Source: an uncultured Fodinibius sp. (lineage in GTDB: Bacteria; Bacteroidota; Rhodothermia; Balneolales; Balneolaceae). Taken from it: a stretch of DNA of 64,000 bases. A program made the translations under genes and the position numbers. The stretch spans positions 372,001 through 436,000 of the forward strand of contig CAJXMJ010000001.1 in NCBI GenBank assembly GCA_913056455.1. Direction: 5' to 3'. The notes under the pieces were generated by a model. That model was not told the origin of the DNA. It did not search any database and saw only the letters and a program-made list of their open reading frames with translations. Every line of letters starts with the position of its first letter. Within the stretch, counting starts at the first letter, position 1. Shown in pieces: positions 48,798 to 58,220 of the stretch.

Positions 48798-50081
48798 TTA
48801 TAAAAAAAGAAGTAAACTGATTGCCCCAATAGTGGAAATAATGGTGATCAACCATATTAGTTGCTTACTCTTTTCATAGCCGGCCCAGAAGATAAATAGT
48901 CCAGCTTTGACAATGGTATTGGTGATGACAGCAATCACAATTCCAAGCGTTGCGACACTTGGATCGGTACCTTCCTCTGCCATGCGAGAAAGAGAAAGGG
49001 TTATAGCATCCACATCCATTAAGCCCGAGAAGAGAGCCAGCAGGTAGATGCCTTGATCTCCGTACCATTTTTCCATGGCTGTTGCCAGCAGTAAAATCAC
49101 TCCCAGTAACAATCCGAATTGTAAGGCCGTGAAAAATTGCAGAGGATTTTTCAATTCGATGGGCGGCTGATCATCTTCTAATTGCAGATGCTTTTGCCAA
49201 AGCCAGAAACCGCTTCCCAATGTTAGGACTAACATTGTAGTAAGAGGAATCCAAAGCGGGTAAAGCAGATCGGCATTGACAACAGCAACTTCGATGCCGA
49301 CCCGAACAAACATAATGGAGGAAGCGACAAGCACTCCGGCAATAAAGATTCCGCTTGCTATTTTTTTTTGTTGTTTGGCAAATTGAGCAAGGCTTAACGT
49401 AACAGCTGTGGATGAAGCTAATCCACCTGTTATTGCTGTTAACATAGTTCCCTTATCTTCGCCCAGATATTTGATGAGAATATAGCCGATAAAAGAGAGA
49501 CCGGAGATGAGAACCACCATCCACCAAATCCAATGAGGATTGATGGCTTCCCAGGGTCCGTAGCCTTGGTTAGGCAAAAGCGGTAAAAGTATGACGGTAA
49601 TAACTAATAGCTTTATACCGGCATAGATCTCTTTAACCTCAATTTTGTGGAGCCAGCGATGTAATGTCGGTTTAAGACTTAAAAGTGATATAACTATTAC
49701 GGTAACTCCAAGCGCATAAACATGATAACCAAAAGCAGCCCAAGAGCTTAGCGTAAAAGTGAGTAGAAGTGCTACCTCTGTGGTAATTCCCAGGTCTTTT
49801 TCATCTTCAACTGTGGCCTCAATTACGTAGGATGTGATTACGAGGGCTGCTAAAGCAAGGAATGCAACGGCAAGAACCCATTCATTGACAAATCGGCTTA
49901 CTTCTGTCCAAACGCCTCCAAAGAGTCCAACCAAGCTAAAGGTACGGATTCCTGCTACTCGGTCGCCTTCATCTTCGAGGCGTCCGCTCCATCCGCGCTC
50001 AATACCGATGAGTAAGCCGATACCGAGAGCAGTAAATAAATTCCAAATTACATTTAAATCCAGGTCCATAAGCAAATACAA
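48798..50081 (-). CDS. MgtC/SapB family membrane protein with DUF4010 domain
   Basis: LFTALGIGLLIGIERGWSGRLEDEGDRVAGIRTFSLVGLFGGVW; C-terminal FSGLMDVDAITLSLSRMAEEG. Confidence 0.9.
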   Translation of the reverse strand: MYLLMDLDLNVIWNLFTALGIGLLIGIERGWSGRLEDEGDRVAGIRTFSLVGLFGGVWTEVSRFVNEWVLAVAFLALAALVITSYVIEATVEDEKDLGITTEVALLLTFTLSSWAAFGYHVYALGVTVIVISLLSLKPTLHRWLHKIEVKEIYAGIKLLVITVILLPLLPNQGYGPWEAINPHWIWWMVVLISGLSFIGYILIKYLGEDKGTMLTAITGGLASSTAVTLSLAQFAKQQKKIASGIFIAGVLVASSIMFVRVGIEVAVVNADLLYPLWIPLTTMLVLTLGSGFWLWQKHLQLEDDQPPIELKNPLQFFTALQFGLLLGVILLLATAMEKWYGDQGIYLLALFSGLMDVDAITLSLSRMAEEGTDPSVATLGIVIAVITNTIVKAGLFIFWAGYEKSKQLIWLITIISTIGAISLLLFL

Positions 50082-50150
50082 TTATATATTTATATGGTTA
50101 ATGTATAATTGTGGACGGACTTCTGAAACTTATACTTGATCGGGTTCCAT

Positions 50151-50187
50151 AAAAAAAGCCTCTGCAAGTATTTAACCTGCAGAGGCT
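50151..50187 (-). terminator. Terminator of tRNA cluster
   Basis: Minus strand: AGCCTCTGCA-N11-TGCAGAGGCT followed by TTTTTTT. Confidence 0.88.
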
Positions 50188-50196
50188 ATGAGCTGG

Positions 50197-50269
50197 TACC
50201 GCGTACGGGATTCGAACCCGTGCTACCGCCGTGAAAGGGCGGCGTCCTAAACCCCTAGACGAACGCGGC
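50197..50269 (-). tRNA. tRNA-Glu (TTC), copy with encoded 3' CCA (50194-50196)
   Basis: Minus strand GCCGCGTTCGTCTAGGGGTTTAGGACGCCGCCCTTTCACGGCGGTAGCACGGGTTCGAATCCCGTACGCGGTA; anticodon TTC. Confidence 0.95.
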
Positions 50270-50280
50270 ATAAATCAGTA

Positions 50281-50328
50281 AAAAAGCCTTGCCAAATATG
50301 TATTCAGCAAAGCTGATATGCAAGGCAT
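50281..50328 (-). terminator. Hairpin plus T-tract between tRNA-His and distal tRNA-Glu
   Basis: Minus strand GCCTTGC...(inner CAGCTTTGCTG)...GCAAGGC followed by TTTTTT. Confidence 0.65.
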
Positions 50329-50378
50329 CAAGGATACGTTTTTGTATGATTTTAAACAACCTTTGATGCTAAAAAAAT

Positions 50379-50454
50379 GGGAGCCCGATGGGATTTGAAC
50401 CCACGGCCTCCAGGGCCACAACCTGGCGCTCTAACCAGCTGAGCTACGAGCTCC
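50379..50454 (-). tRNA. tRNA-His (GTG)
   Basis: Minus strand GGAGCTCGTAGCTCAGCTGGTTAGAGCGCCAGGTTGTGGCCCTGGAGGCCGTGGGTTCAAATCCCATCGGGCTCCC; anticodon GTG, C73. Confidence 0.94.
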
Positions 50455-50525
50455 ATTTAGTTTGATAATAAGTATTTTGGCAGTATATGTATCTACCAAA
50501 AATGTAATCAAAAAAAGAACAAGAG

Positions 50526-50598
50526 TACCGCGTACGGGATTCGAACCCGTGCTACCGCCGTGAAAGGGCGGCGTCCTAAACCCCTAGACGAACGCGGC
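50526..50598 (-). tRNA. tRNA-Glu (TTC), second copy, identical body, no encoded CCA
   Basis: Same 73-nt body as 50197-50269; 3' flank CTC instead of CCA. Confidence 0.95.
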
Positions 50599-50623
50599 AT
50601 AAAATCAGTAAAAAAGGCTTCAG

Positions 50624-50694
50624 AGGCGACGGGCGGAATCGAACCGCCGTAGGAGGTTTTGCAGACCTCTGCCTGACCACTCGGCCACGTCGCC
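50624..50694 (-). tRNA. tRNA-Cys (GCA)
   Basis: Minus strand GGCGACGTGGCCGAGTGGTCAGGCAGAGGTCTGCAAAACCTCCTACGGCGGTTCGATTCCGCCCGTCGCCT; anticodon GCA, U73. Confidence 0.95.
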
Positions 50695-50708
50695 TTAAAG
50701 TTTTCTTG

Positions 50709-50782
50709 TACGCCCGACAGGACTCGAACCTGTAACCTACTCCTTAGAAGGGAGTTGCTCTATCCAGTTGAGCTACGGGCGC
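50709..50782 (-). tRNA. tRNA-Arg (TCT)
   Basis: Minus strand GCGCCCGTAGCTCAACTGGATAGAGCAACTCCCTTCTAAGGAGTAGGTTACAGGTTCGAGTCCTGTCGGGCGTA; anticodon TCT. Confidence 0.94.
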
Positions 50783-50867
50783 GCTAACTCAAAGGCAAAT
50801 CACAAAATCAGTACGTCAAACGTCCAAGTTTTTAAACTTGATTATGCAATTTGGAAATTGCTAATAG

Positions 50868-50941
50868 TCGGGGAGACAGGATTTGAACCTGCGACCCTTC
50901 GCTCCCAAAGCGAATGCGCTACCGGACTGCGCTACTCCCCG
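50868..50941 (-). tRNA. tRNA-Pro (TGG)
   Basis: Minus strand CGGGGAGTAGCGCAGTCCGGTAGCGCATTCGCTTTGGGAGCGAAGGGTCGCAGGTTCAAATCCTGTCTCCCCGA; anticodon TGG. Confidence 0.95.
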
Positions 50942-50954
50942 TTCAGAAAGATGT

Positions 50955-50985
50955 CAAATATAAGGGACTTTACTTCTCAAATCAA
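50955..50985 (-). promoter_or_regulatory. tRNA operon promoter, TTG-N20-TATATTTG
   Basis: Minus strand TTG (50985-50983), 20-nt spacer, TATATTTG (50962-50955), 13 nt before tRNA-Pro; matches the Bacteroides/Flavobacterium TTG-N17-23-TAnnTTTG consensus. Confidence 0.8.
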
Positions 50986-51004
50986 TTTCAAATCCAATGA
51001 TTTT

Positions 51005-51964
51005 TTATTCTTTCTGCTCTTCCCAGAATTCCCTTAAAAAGCCTATTCCATACCCCGTAAGCTGTATAAAGGTTGCTGCCACACTCAGTGACCCGATGTA
51101 CAAGCTAGAATATTTCGCAGATGAGTGAGCAAAGATGAGCGAAATAAATAAAAGGAAAGGAATAAGCAGTATTTTAAATAAGGTGAGATTCCAAAATGGA
51201 AGCGTAAGAAACAGTAATAAACCCATTGTAAAAAAAGCCGGCAGAGTGTGAATAAATTTAATTTCTCCGGGATGAAAACGATTGATATTGATGCGTGCTC
51301 GACCGAAAAAGTGAAGCTGATTAAAAAACTTCTTCAAGCTGGTTCGCCGCTTGTGATACACGTAGGCATCAGGGATGAGGCCGGTTTTAAATCCATTTTT
51401 GATGATGCGGATACTAAATTCGATATCTTCTCCCATACGCGTAATTCGGTATCCCTCCGTTTGTTCATACACTTCCCGAGAAATTCCCATGTTAAAACTG
51501 CGCGGATGAAAGGTGCCGGCATGCTTCTCATTCCCCCTGATTCCACCTGTAGTAAGGGGAGAGGTCATGGTGTAGCTAATAGCCTTTTGGATAGGCGAAA
51601 AGCTTTCGTGTTCTCTGTCAGGGCCGCCGTATGCATCTAATTTGTGTGTGCTTAGATACTTTTCCACGGTTTCAAAATAATGGGAGGGGATTAAGCAATC
51701 TGAATCAAAAACAATAAAAAAATCGCCTTTGGCACGTTCAAATCCAAAATTCCGGCTAAATCCCTGTCCGGAGTTTTCTTTATAGTAATACCTGATATCA
51801 AGCTGATCCTGATATTGTTCAATGATGTTATCACAACGGTCTTCGGAACCATCTTCAATGATCAGCGTTTCAAATTTCTTGTATGTCTGTTCCGTAAGTG
51901 AATGTAGCAGTTCATCTACCTCTTGGGGACGGTTATAAACTGGAATAATGACAGAGAAAAACAT
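51005..51964 (-). CDS. Glycosyltransferase family 2 with C-terminal TM segments
   Basis: FFSVIIPVYNRPQEVDELLHSLTEQTYKKFETLIIEDGSEDRCDNIIEQY; FFIVFDSDCLIPSHYFE. Confidence 0.92.
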   Translation of the reverse strand: MFFSVIIPVYNRPQEVDELLHSLTEQTYKKFETLIIEDGSEDRCDNIIEQYQDQLDIRYYYKENSGQGFSRNFGFERAKGDFFIVFDSDCLIPSHYFETVEKYLSTHKLDAYGGPDREHESFSPIQKAISYTMTSPLTTGGIRGNEKHAGTFHPRSFNMGISREVYEQTEGYRITRMGEDIEFSIRIIKNGFKTGLIPDAYVYHKRRTSLKKFFNQLHFFGRARININRFHPGEIKFIHTLPAFFTMGLLLFLTLPFWNLTLFKILLIPFLLFISLIFAHSSAKYSSLYIGSLSVAATFIQLTGYGIGFLREFWEEQKE

Positions 51965-52097
51965 GGATCATTTTTAAAAAATTTTAAGTAGGGCAAATCT
52001 ACAAATAATATTACAGAATTTTGGATGAATACAGATGAAACTCTGTCAAATAATTCCGTTCTTAAGCCTTTAATTTAAATTTGTGAAATCTCTATTT

Positions 52098-53216
52098 ATG
52101 GTTGCTACGATATTCAGGTTTCTTGTCATTTTTTTACTTCCTTCAATGGTTTTGGGACAATCCCTAAACCTATCGGTTGCAGATCAAACTGCTGATAATA
52201 ACAGAAATACTTTTACACTTGGGAATAGTGAGATTTCCTTTGGGTCGCAATCTGTTCGCTTTTTGGATAGTGATACAGAACAAAATTATGATGCGGTTGG
52301 AGTGTCTCCGGATAATACGATAATTAGTACGCTGACCTGGGAAGGACAAGAAGGAGAGGTCGCTCTATACAGTACAGAGGGGGAAAAGCTGAATGCATTT
52401 TCAACAATTTCATTAGCAGATGAGACTTCTTTCGGTTTGTATCCCTTTGACAATGGCAATACACTGTTGCGTGATAAAATTGCCAACTTTACGTTTTATG
52501 ACTCTTTCGGAGAAATCGTGACGAGCATGTCGAGCAGCAGCCAAAGTACAGAGGGAGAGGCAATTTCAGAAGTAGCCAGAAGTGCAGCCGGCAACACGGT
52601 TGTCATTTATAATCCCAAAATTAAACGTAACGGTGAGTTGGGATCGAAGGCACAAGTTCGTATCGGAACCAAAGAATTTGAGGATATCTTTTTTAGCAGT
52701 GATCGATATTTGAAAAATGTTACGATATCAAAAGATGGAAGCTTGATTGCTGTAGTAACTGCCAAGCAGGGTACTGATGATCGGGTGCTGATTATGGATA
52801 AATATGGTAATGAGCTGAATTCGATATCAGCGGAAGAAGATCTTAAAGATGTGCGATTTACTGATGACTTAGAACATGTTACGATTTACTCGGGGGGACG
52901 AGTGATGGTTTATAATACGCTCAGTGGTGAAAGTTTGGGAGCAACAAGTTTTAGGTCGCCCGTTATTACCGCTGATTATTTTCCCGAAGATAATTTAATA
53001 TTAGCATTAACGGGGAATTACGCTGAGCGTTCTGGGACCTTAAATAGTATTGAGTTTCGAGCCATTAATTTGCAACAGCGCTCAATAGCAAGTAAGCAGT
53101 TTTCCGGGGTATTAGGACTGAACAAAGCAATTAAACTCAGGTTAGTTCGTGATTCCGGAAACAGCTACATCCTAAAAGGCGCAAATAAAAATATCTCTAT
53201 AAGAGCCAATTTTTAG
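52098..53216 (+). CDS. Secreted beta-propeller-like hypothetical protein
   Basis: ATG at 52098 gives a clean signal peptide (MVATIFRFLVIFLLPSMVLGQS); repeated propeller-like segments (ISKDGSLIAVVTAKQGTDDRVLIMDKYGNELNSISAEEDLKDVRFTDDLEHVTIYSGG). Upstream GTG at 52083 overlaps a TAAATTTG sequence. Confidence 0.7.
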   Translation: MVATIFRFLVIFLLPSMVLGQSLNLSVADQTADNNRNTFTLGNSEISFGSQSVRFLDSDTEQNYDAVGVSPDNTIISTLTWEGQEGEVALYSTEGEKLNAFSTISLADETSFGLYPFDNGNTLLRDKIANFTFYDSFGEIVTSMSSSSQSTEGEAISEVARSAAGNTVVIYNPKIKRNGELGSKAQVRIGTKEFEDIFFSSDRYLKNVTISKDGSLIAVVTAKQGTDDRVLIMDKYGNELNSISAEEDLKDVRFTDDLEHVTIYSGGRVMVYNTLSGESLGATSFRSPVITADYFPEDNLILALTGNYAERSGTLNSIEFRAINLQQRSIASKQFSGVLGLNKAIKLRLVRDSGNSYILKGANKNISIRANF

Positions 53217-53243
53217 TTTGCTATTGAGAAATATCCTAGACAT

Positions 53244-53288
53244 AAGAAAGCCTGACAGATAATGAACCTGTCAGGCTTTCTTAATTTT
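53244..53288. terminator. Bidirectional terminator between convergent genes
   Basis: AAGAAAGCCTGACAG-N9-CTGTCAGGCTTTCTT perfect 15-bp stem. Confidence 0.93.
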
Positions 53289-53303
53289 AAATAGAAATCT
53301 ATC

Positions 53304-55928
53304 TTAGGCCTTAGCCTCTGATGTTGACTTCTCATCTTCAGAGTCATCGTCAGAGTCTTTATCCTTTGCAGCTTTTATTTCATCGTCGCTGGTTTCCACA
53401 TCAGTTGTTTCACCGGTGTCTGACCAGTCGAATACGAGCCCGTCACGAGACTTATTCATCTTAATCTTGATTTGTGCTCCTTCCTCGTGTTCAGATTCTA
53501 ATAACTCTTCAGCAAGTGGTTCCTCAACATATTTCTGGATAGCTCGCTTGAGCGGTCGGGCACCGTATTTTTGATCGAATCCTTTATCACTTAAGAAATC
53601 TTTGGCACCTTTGGTAACTTCAACCTCGTAACCGAGATCGTGTATGCGCTGGAAGAGATCATCAGAAAGTATATCAATAATCTGGAAGATATCTTCTTTT
53701 TCAAGGGCACGGAACGTGATAACATCATCGATTCGGTTCAGGAACTCGGGATTGAATACTTTCTTAAGCGCATCTTGGATAGTCGATTTCATTTTCTCAT
53801 AGTCGAAACTTTTTGCTCCGCTTGAGAATCCGATACCTTCACCGAGACTACGAATATCACGTGCCCCGATGTTAGAAGTCATAATAATGATGGTATTTCT
53901 GAAATCAACTTTGCGTCCTAAGCTGTCTGTAAGAATTCCGTCATCCAGAACTTGGAGCAGAATATTAAAGACATCCGGGTGTGCTTTTTCGATTTCATCC
54001 AAGAGAATAACACTGTAAGGCTTTCGGCGTACTTTCTCCGTAAGCTGTCCGCCTTCTTCGTATCCGACATATCCCGGAGGTGCACCAACCAGTCTTGAGA
54101 CCGAGAACTTCTCCATGTATTCACTCATGTCGATGCGAATGAGGGCATCTTCTTTATCAAAAAGATACTGAGAAAGTACTTTGGCCATTTCAGTTTTACC
54201 CACTCCGGTTGGGCCAAGAAAGATGAATGAACCGATTGGACGATTAGGATCTTTGAGTCCGGCACGTGTTCGCTTAATCGCTTTTGTGAGCTTAACGATA
54301 GCTTCGTTTTGACCAATAACCTGCTTTGAAAGTTCTTCTTTCATCTTAACCAGCTTCTTGCTTTCACTCTGGTTAATCTTGCTTACCGGTACGCCGCTCA
54401 TCATTCCAACAACGTGGGCCACGTCTTCTTCCTCAACGTCATAGACAATTTCTTCGGATTCTTTTTCCCACTCCTTCTGCGCTTGCTCAAGTTCTTCAGT
54501 GAGACGCTTTTCTTTATCGCGAAGGCGGGCAGCTTCCTCAAAACGTTGCTTTTTGACCATGCCGTTTTTCTCATTGCTGGTTTTTTCAATTTCTTCTTCC
54601 AGGTCAATGATATGCTGTGGCACATGAATGTTAGACAAGTGTACGCGAGCTCCGGCTTCGTCAAGGGCATCAATAGCCTTATCAGGCAAAAAGTGATCCG
54701 TCACATACCGATCGGTAAGTTTTACGCAAGCTTCGATAGCCTCGTCAGAATAGCGTACGCTGTGATGCTCTTCGTATTTTTCTTTAATTTGAGACAGAAT
54801 TTCAGTGGTTTCTTCCGGAGTTGTGGGATCAACCATTATCTTCTGGAAGCGACGTTCAAGAGCACCGTCCTTTTCAATATGTTGTCGATATTCATTAAGT
54901 GTTGTTGCCCCAATTGCCTGAACTTCACCGCGTGCAAGTGCAGGCTTCAACATGTTAGAAGCATCGAGTGAACCGCTTGCACCGCCGGCTCCGACAATTG
55001 TATGGAGCTCATCAATGAAGAGGATAACATTTTGGGTTTTCTCGAGCTCACCCATAACAGCTTTAATACGTTCTTCGAATTGCCCGCGGTACTTCGTGCC
55101 GGCAACCAAAGCAGCAAGGTCCAAAGCTACAACTCGTTTATCATAAAGCACGCGTGAAACTTTACGTTCTACAATACGCGTAGCCAATCCCTCGGCAATA
55201 GCTGTTTTACCTACGCCGGGTTCCCCAATAAGTACTGGGTTATTTTTTTTGCGACGACTTAAGACCTGGGCAACGCGCTCGATCTCTTTTTCTCGACCAA
55301 TAATGGGATCGAGTTTGCCATCTTCAGCCAGCTGTGTTAAATCACGGCCAAAATTGTCAAGTACAGGTGTTTTTGATTTTTCCATTTTCTTTTCCCTTGA
55401 GCTTCCGGAGGATTTTGAACCGCCACCTCCTTTTGAGGATGATAAACTTGCTGATACAGAACCAGAATCTTTTCGATCCTCATCAGAGGATTTGCCTGAG
55501 ATGATAAGATCTAATTCTTCCCGTACTGCATCATACGAGACATTAAACTGCTGAAGAATTTGTGCAGCAATATTCTCATCATCGCGTAACAGTGATAACA
55601 AAAGATGTTCGGTTCCGATAGTATCACTTTTGTACAATTTAGCTTCGAGATAGGTAATACGAAGTACTTTTTCGGCTTGTTTTGTAAGGGGGATATTACC
55701 CACTTTGACCGAGCCGCCGGTACCGCGCACCGTATCTTCAACAGTCTTTTTTAATTTAAAAAGATCACAATTTAGATTTTTCAAGATCTTTACAGCTACA
55801 CCTTCTCCAAGGCGAACGATACCCAGAATTAAGTGTTCTGTTCCGATATAGTCGTGACCCAGACGAAGTGCTTCTTCGCGGCTAAACTGTATTACATCTC
55901 GAACTTTGCTAGAGAAATTGCCCTCCAT
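53304..55928 (-). CDS. clpC: ATP-dependent Clp protease ATP-binding subunit ClpC
   Basis: Clp_N repeats, two AAA+ P-loops ([29 protein letters not shown]), UVR motif ([27 protein letters not shown]). Confidence 0.97.
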   Translation of the reverse strand: MEGNFSSKVRDVIQFSREEALRLGHDYIGTEHLILGIVRLGEGVAVKILKNLNCDLFKLKKTVEDTVRGTGGSVKVGNIPLTKQAEKVLRITYLEAKLYKSDTIGTEHLLLSLLRDDENIAAQILQQFNVSYDAVREELDLIISGKSSDEDRKDSGSVSASLSSSKGGGGSKSSGSSREKKMEKSKTPVLDNFGRDLTQLAEDGKLDPIIGREKEIERVAQVLSRRKKNNPVLIGEPGVGKTAIAEGLATRIVERKVSRVLYDKRVVALDLAALVAGTKYRGQFEERIKAVMGELEKTQNVILFIDELHTIVGAGGASGSLDASNMLKPALARGEVQAIGATTLNEYRQHIEKDGALERRFQKIMVDPTTPEETTEILSQIKEKYEEHHSVRYSDEAIEACVKLTDRYVTDHFLPDKAIDALDEAGARVHLSNIHVPQHIIDLEEEIEKTSNEKNGMVKKQRFEEAARLRDKEKRLTEELEQAQKEWEKESEEIVYDVEEEDVAHVVGMMSGVPVSKINQSESKKLVKMKEELSKQVIGQNEAIVKLTKAIKRTRAGLKDPNRPIGSFIFLGPTGVGKTEMAKVLSQYLFDKEDALIRIDMSEYMEKFSVSRLVGAPPGYVGYEEGGQLTEKVRRKPYSVILLDEIEKAHPDVFNILLQVLDDGILTDSLGRKVDFRNTIIIMTSNIGARDIRSLGEGIGFSSGAKSFDYEKMKSTIQDALKKVFNPEFLNRIDDVITFRALEKEDIFQIIDILSDDLFQRIHDLGYEVEVTKGAKDFLSDKGFDQKYGARPLKRAIQKYVEEPLAEELLESEHEEGAQIKIKMNKSRDGLVFDWSDTGETTDVETSDDEIKAAKDKDSDDDSEDEKSTSEAKA

Positions 55929-56283
55929 AAAATCGAACCTTCAAGTAGTTTTAAAGTTATTTGTCATTCGTAGTAACGAGTGACCAGAATATTTAGTTCA
56001 TATTCTTTAACGAAAGTAGTGCTGGCATAGTGCAAAAGCAAACAAAATTGACTGTCAGAAAATTTAAACATTTGTAAGAAAAAAGGAGATTTCATATCCC
56101 CAGAATGTTTTAGTGGTTTTCTAGAAACCAAGCAGTTAGCATAAGCAGTCATCATGAATGACTGAAGATACTTTTGAAACTGCTTATAAATATTGCTTGC
56201 GAACAAGCATGTCAAGAACACTTACCTCAATCACTTGCTTATAAAATATGAAGAAGGGAACTTGATTTCTAATTATTTGGAAA

Positions 56284-57804
56284 TTAGAAAAGTGGGGTTC
56301 CGGTCATTTCTTCTGGCTGTTCAATTCCTATCAATTTTAAAAGGGTGGGGGCAACATCAGCCAGAATACCATCTTTCATCTCGGCCTCCGGCTCGTTCAA
56401 AATAAGAGCAGGAACAGGGGCTGATGTGTGGGCTGTATGAGGGCCTCCATCCTCATTAATCAAACAATCCGCATTGCCGTGATCAGCTATGACAAGAATT
56501 TTATAATTATGGTCAGTTGCCGTTTCAACCACCTTCTTTAATTGTTGGTCGATTGTTTCAACTGCTTTGATGGTGGCATCCATATCGCCGGTGTGTCCCA
56601 CCATATCTGGGTTAGCGTAGTTTAGGATCCCTAAGTGATGCTTTTCAGTTATGAGCTGGGCGCATAAAGCATCCGTTACTTCAACTGCACTCATTTCCGG
56701 TTGCAGATCGTAGGTGGCAACTTTGGGGCTCGGTATTAAAATGCGTTCTTCACCCTCAAAAGGATCTTCATCACCGCCATTAAAAAAGTAGGTAACGTGG
56801 GGATACTTCTCCGTTTCAGCAATGCGCAACTGTTTTAAATTGTGTTTGCTAACAACTTCACCAATAGTATTGTGCAGTTCGAGGGGAGGATAGGCTACTT
56901 CTACATGGTCGAAGGTATCATCATAGGAAGTAAACGTGACATAATGTAAATTCAGGTTTGCTTCGACATCAAATTTATCGAAGTTATCTTCTGTCAATGC
57001 TCGGGTGATTTGACGTGCCCGGTCGCCCCGGATGTTATAGAAGATTATCACATCATCTTTTTGGATACGGCAATTAGGAGATGAATTTATGAGCTTGGGT
57101 TTGACAAACTCGTCAGTGACATCTGCGTCATAGGATGATTGTAGTGCTTCTGTAGCACTATCGAACTCTTCCCCCTTTCCATGAACCAAAAGATCGTAGG
57201 CAAGTTGTGTCCGTTCCCACCGGTTATCTCGGTCCATTGCGTAATACCTACCAATGATGGAGGCAATTTCTCCGGACCCAATAGCGTCGGCTTGTTTTTG
57301 AAATTCTTTTACGTAGTCAATACCGCCATGGGGAGAGGTATCTCTTCCATCCGTGAAAGCGTGAACAAAGGTATTGTCAATTCCAACGGAATCAGCAAAT
57401 TTAAGTAATGCAAAAAGATGCTCATTATGACTGTGTACTCCGCCATCAGAAAACAGGCCCATAATATGGATTCGGCCATTATTCTTAGCTTTTTGAAAGG
57501 CGGTAGTTAACACATTGTTTTCAAAAAAGTTACCATCCTCAATATCCTTATTTACCCGAGTTAGTTCTTGTGGAACAATACGACCCGCACCGATATTCAG
57601 GTGACCAACTTCAGAATTGCCAAACTGTCCATCGGGCAAGCCAACATCCTTGCCGCTTGCCGAAAGTTTGGAATGAGAATTGTTGGCAAACAGAGAGTCG
57701 ATAAACGGCTTTTGCGCTTTGTCAATGGCGCTTACTTCGGGGTTTTCGGCTAACCCGAAGCCGTCTAAAATTACAAGAAGTGCTTTGGAGTAGGGGTTAG
57801 CCAA
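56284..57804 (-). CDS. gpmI: 2,3-bisphosphoglycerate-independent phosphoglycerate mutase
   Basis: ALLVILDGFGLAENPEVSAIDKAQKPFIDSLF; GLPDGQFGNSEVGHLNIGAGRIVPQ; VIADHGNADCLINEDGGPHTAHTSAPVPALI. Confidence 0.97.
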   Translation of the reverse strand: MANPYSKALLVILDGFGLAENPEVSAIDKAQKPFIDSLFANNSHSKLSASGKDVGLPDGQFGNSEVGHLNIGAGRIVPQELTRVNKDIEDGNFFENNVLTTAFQKAKNNGRIHIMGLFSDGGVHSHNEHLFALLKFADSVGIDNTFVHAFTDGRDTSPHGGIDYVKEFQKQADAIGSGEIASIIGRYYAMDRDNRWERTQLAYDLLVHGKGEEFDSATEALQSSYDADVTDEFVKPKLINSSPNCRIQKDDVIIFYNIRGDRARQITRALTEDNFDKFDVEANLNLHYVTFTSYDDTFDHVEVAYPPLELHNTIGEVVSKHNLKQLRIAETEKYPHVTYFFNGGDEDPFEGEERILIPSPKVATYDLQPEMSAVEVTDALCAQLITEKHHLGILNYANPDMVGHTGDMDATIKAVETIDQQLKKVVETATDHNYKILVIADHGNADCLINEDGGPHTAHTSAPVPALILNEPEAEMKDGILADVAPTLLKLIGIEQPEEMTGTPLF

Positions 57805-57818
57805 TAGATTTCTACCTT

Positions 57819-58070
57819 TTATAAGCTGTTAACGTGATCAGCAATTTTTGACTTTTTGCGAGCTGCAAAGTTCTGGTGAATTAAATCTTTGGCAGCCATC
57901 TTGTCGAGAAATGAGCTGGCTTCTTTAAAAGCTTTTTCTGCTTCTTCCTTGTCGGTAGTCTCAAGCGCCTTCTTAATTAATGTTTTCATTTTGGAGCGCT
58001 TAGCTTGATTTCGAACACGACGCTTCTCGTTTTGTCGTACACGTTTTTTCGCTGATTGATGTTGTGGCAT
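57819..58070 (-). CDS. rpsT: 30S ribosomal protein S20
   Basis: MPQHQSAKKRVRQNEKRRVRNQAKRSKMKTLIKKAL...; start moved to ATG at 58070 rather than 58169. Confidence 0.95.
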   Translation of the reverse strand: MPQHQSAKKRVRQNEKRRVRNQAKRSKMKTLIKKALETTDKEEAEKAFKEASSFLDKMAAKDLIHQNFAARKKSKIADHVNSL

Positions 58071-58138
58071 GATTTCTAAGAGTTTCTTATCAGTTCTGTA
58101 AATTAATTTGTATTTTCTGCGCCAATTCAGAAAGATGT

Positions 58139-58169
58139 CAAAGTTAAAATTTCTGGAAGTGTTAAACAA
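58139..58169 (-). promoter_or_regulatory. rpsT promoter, TTG-N20-TAACTTTG
   Basis: Minus strand TTG (58169-58167), 20-nt spacer, TAACTTTG (58146-58139), followed by ACATCTTTCTGAA. Confidence 0.8.
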
Positions 58170-58220
58170 GAAATCATTGAAAAATTAGTAAAATAAAGGT
58201 AAGTTAGGAGACTTTCGTTT

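Noticed and set aside
54414-54971. 185-aa plus-strand Phe-rich ORF
   Set aside because: Antisense to clpC; composition reflects the complement of Lys/Glu-rich codons.
55964-56221. 85-aa minus-strand ORF in clpC-gpmI gap
   Set aside because: No recognisable domain, atypical composition, and no clear ribosome-binding or promoter evidence.
56181-56245. Repeated TGCTTATAAA and a GCTTG-CGAA-CAAGC hairpin in the clpC-gpmI gap
   Set aside because: Short AT-rich repeats and a 5-6-bp stem can arise by chance; no conserved context visible.
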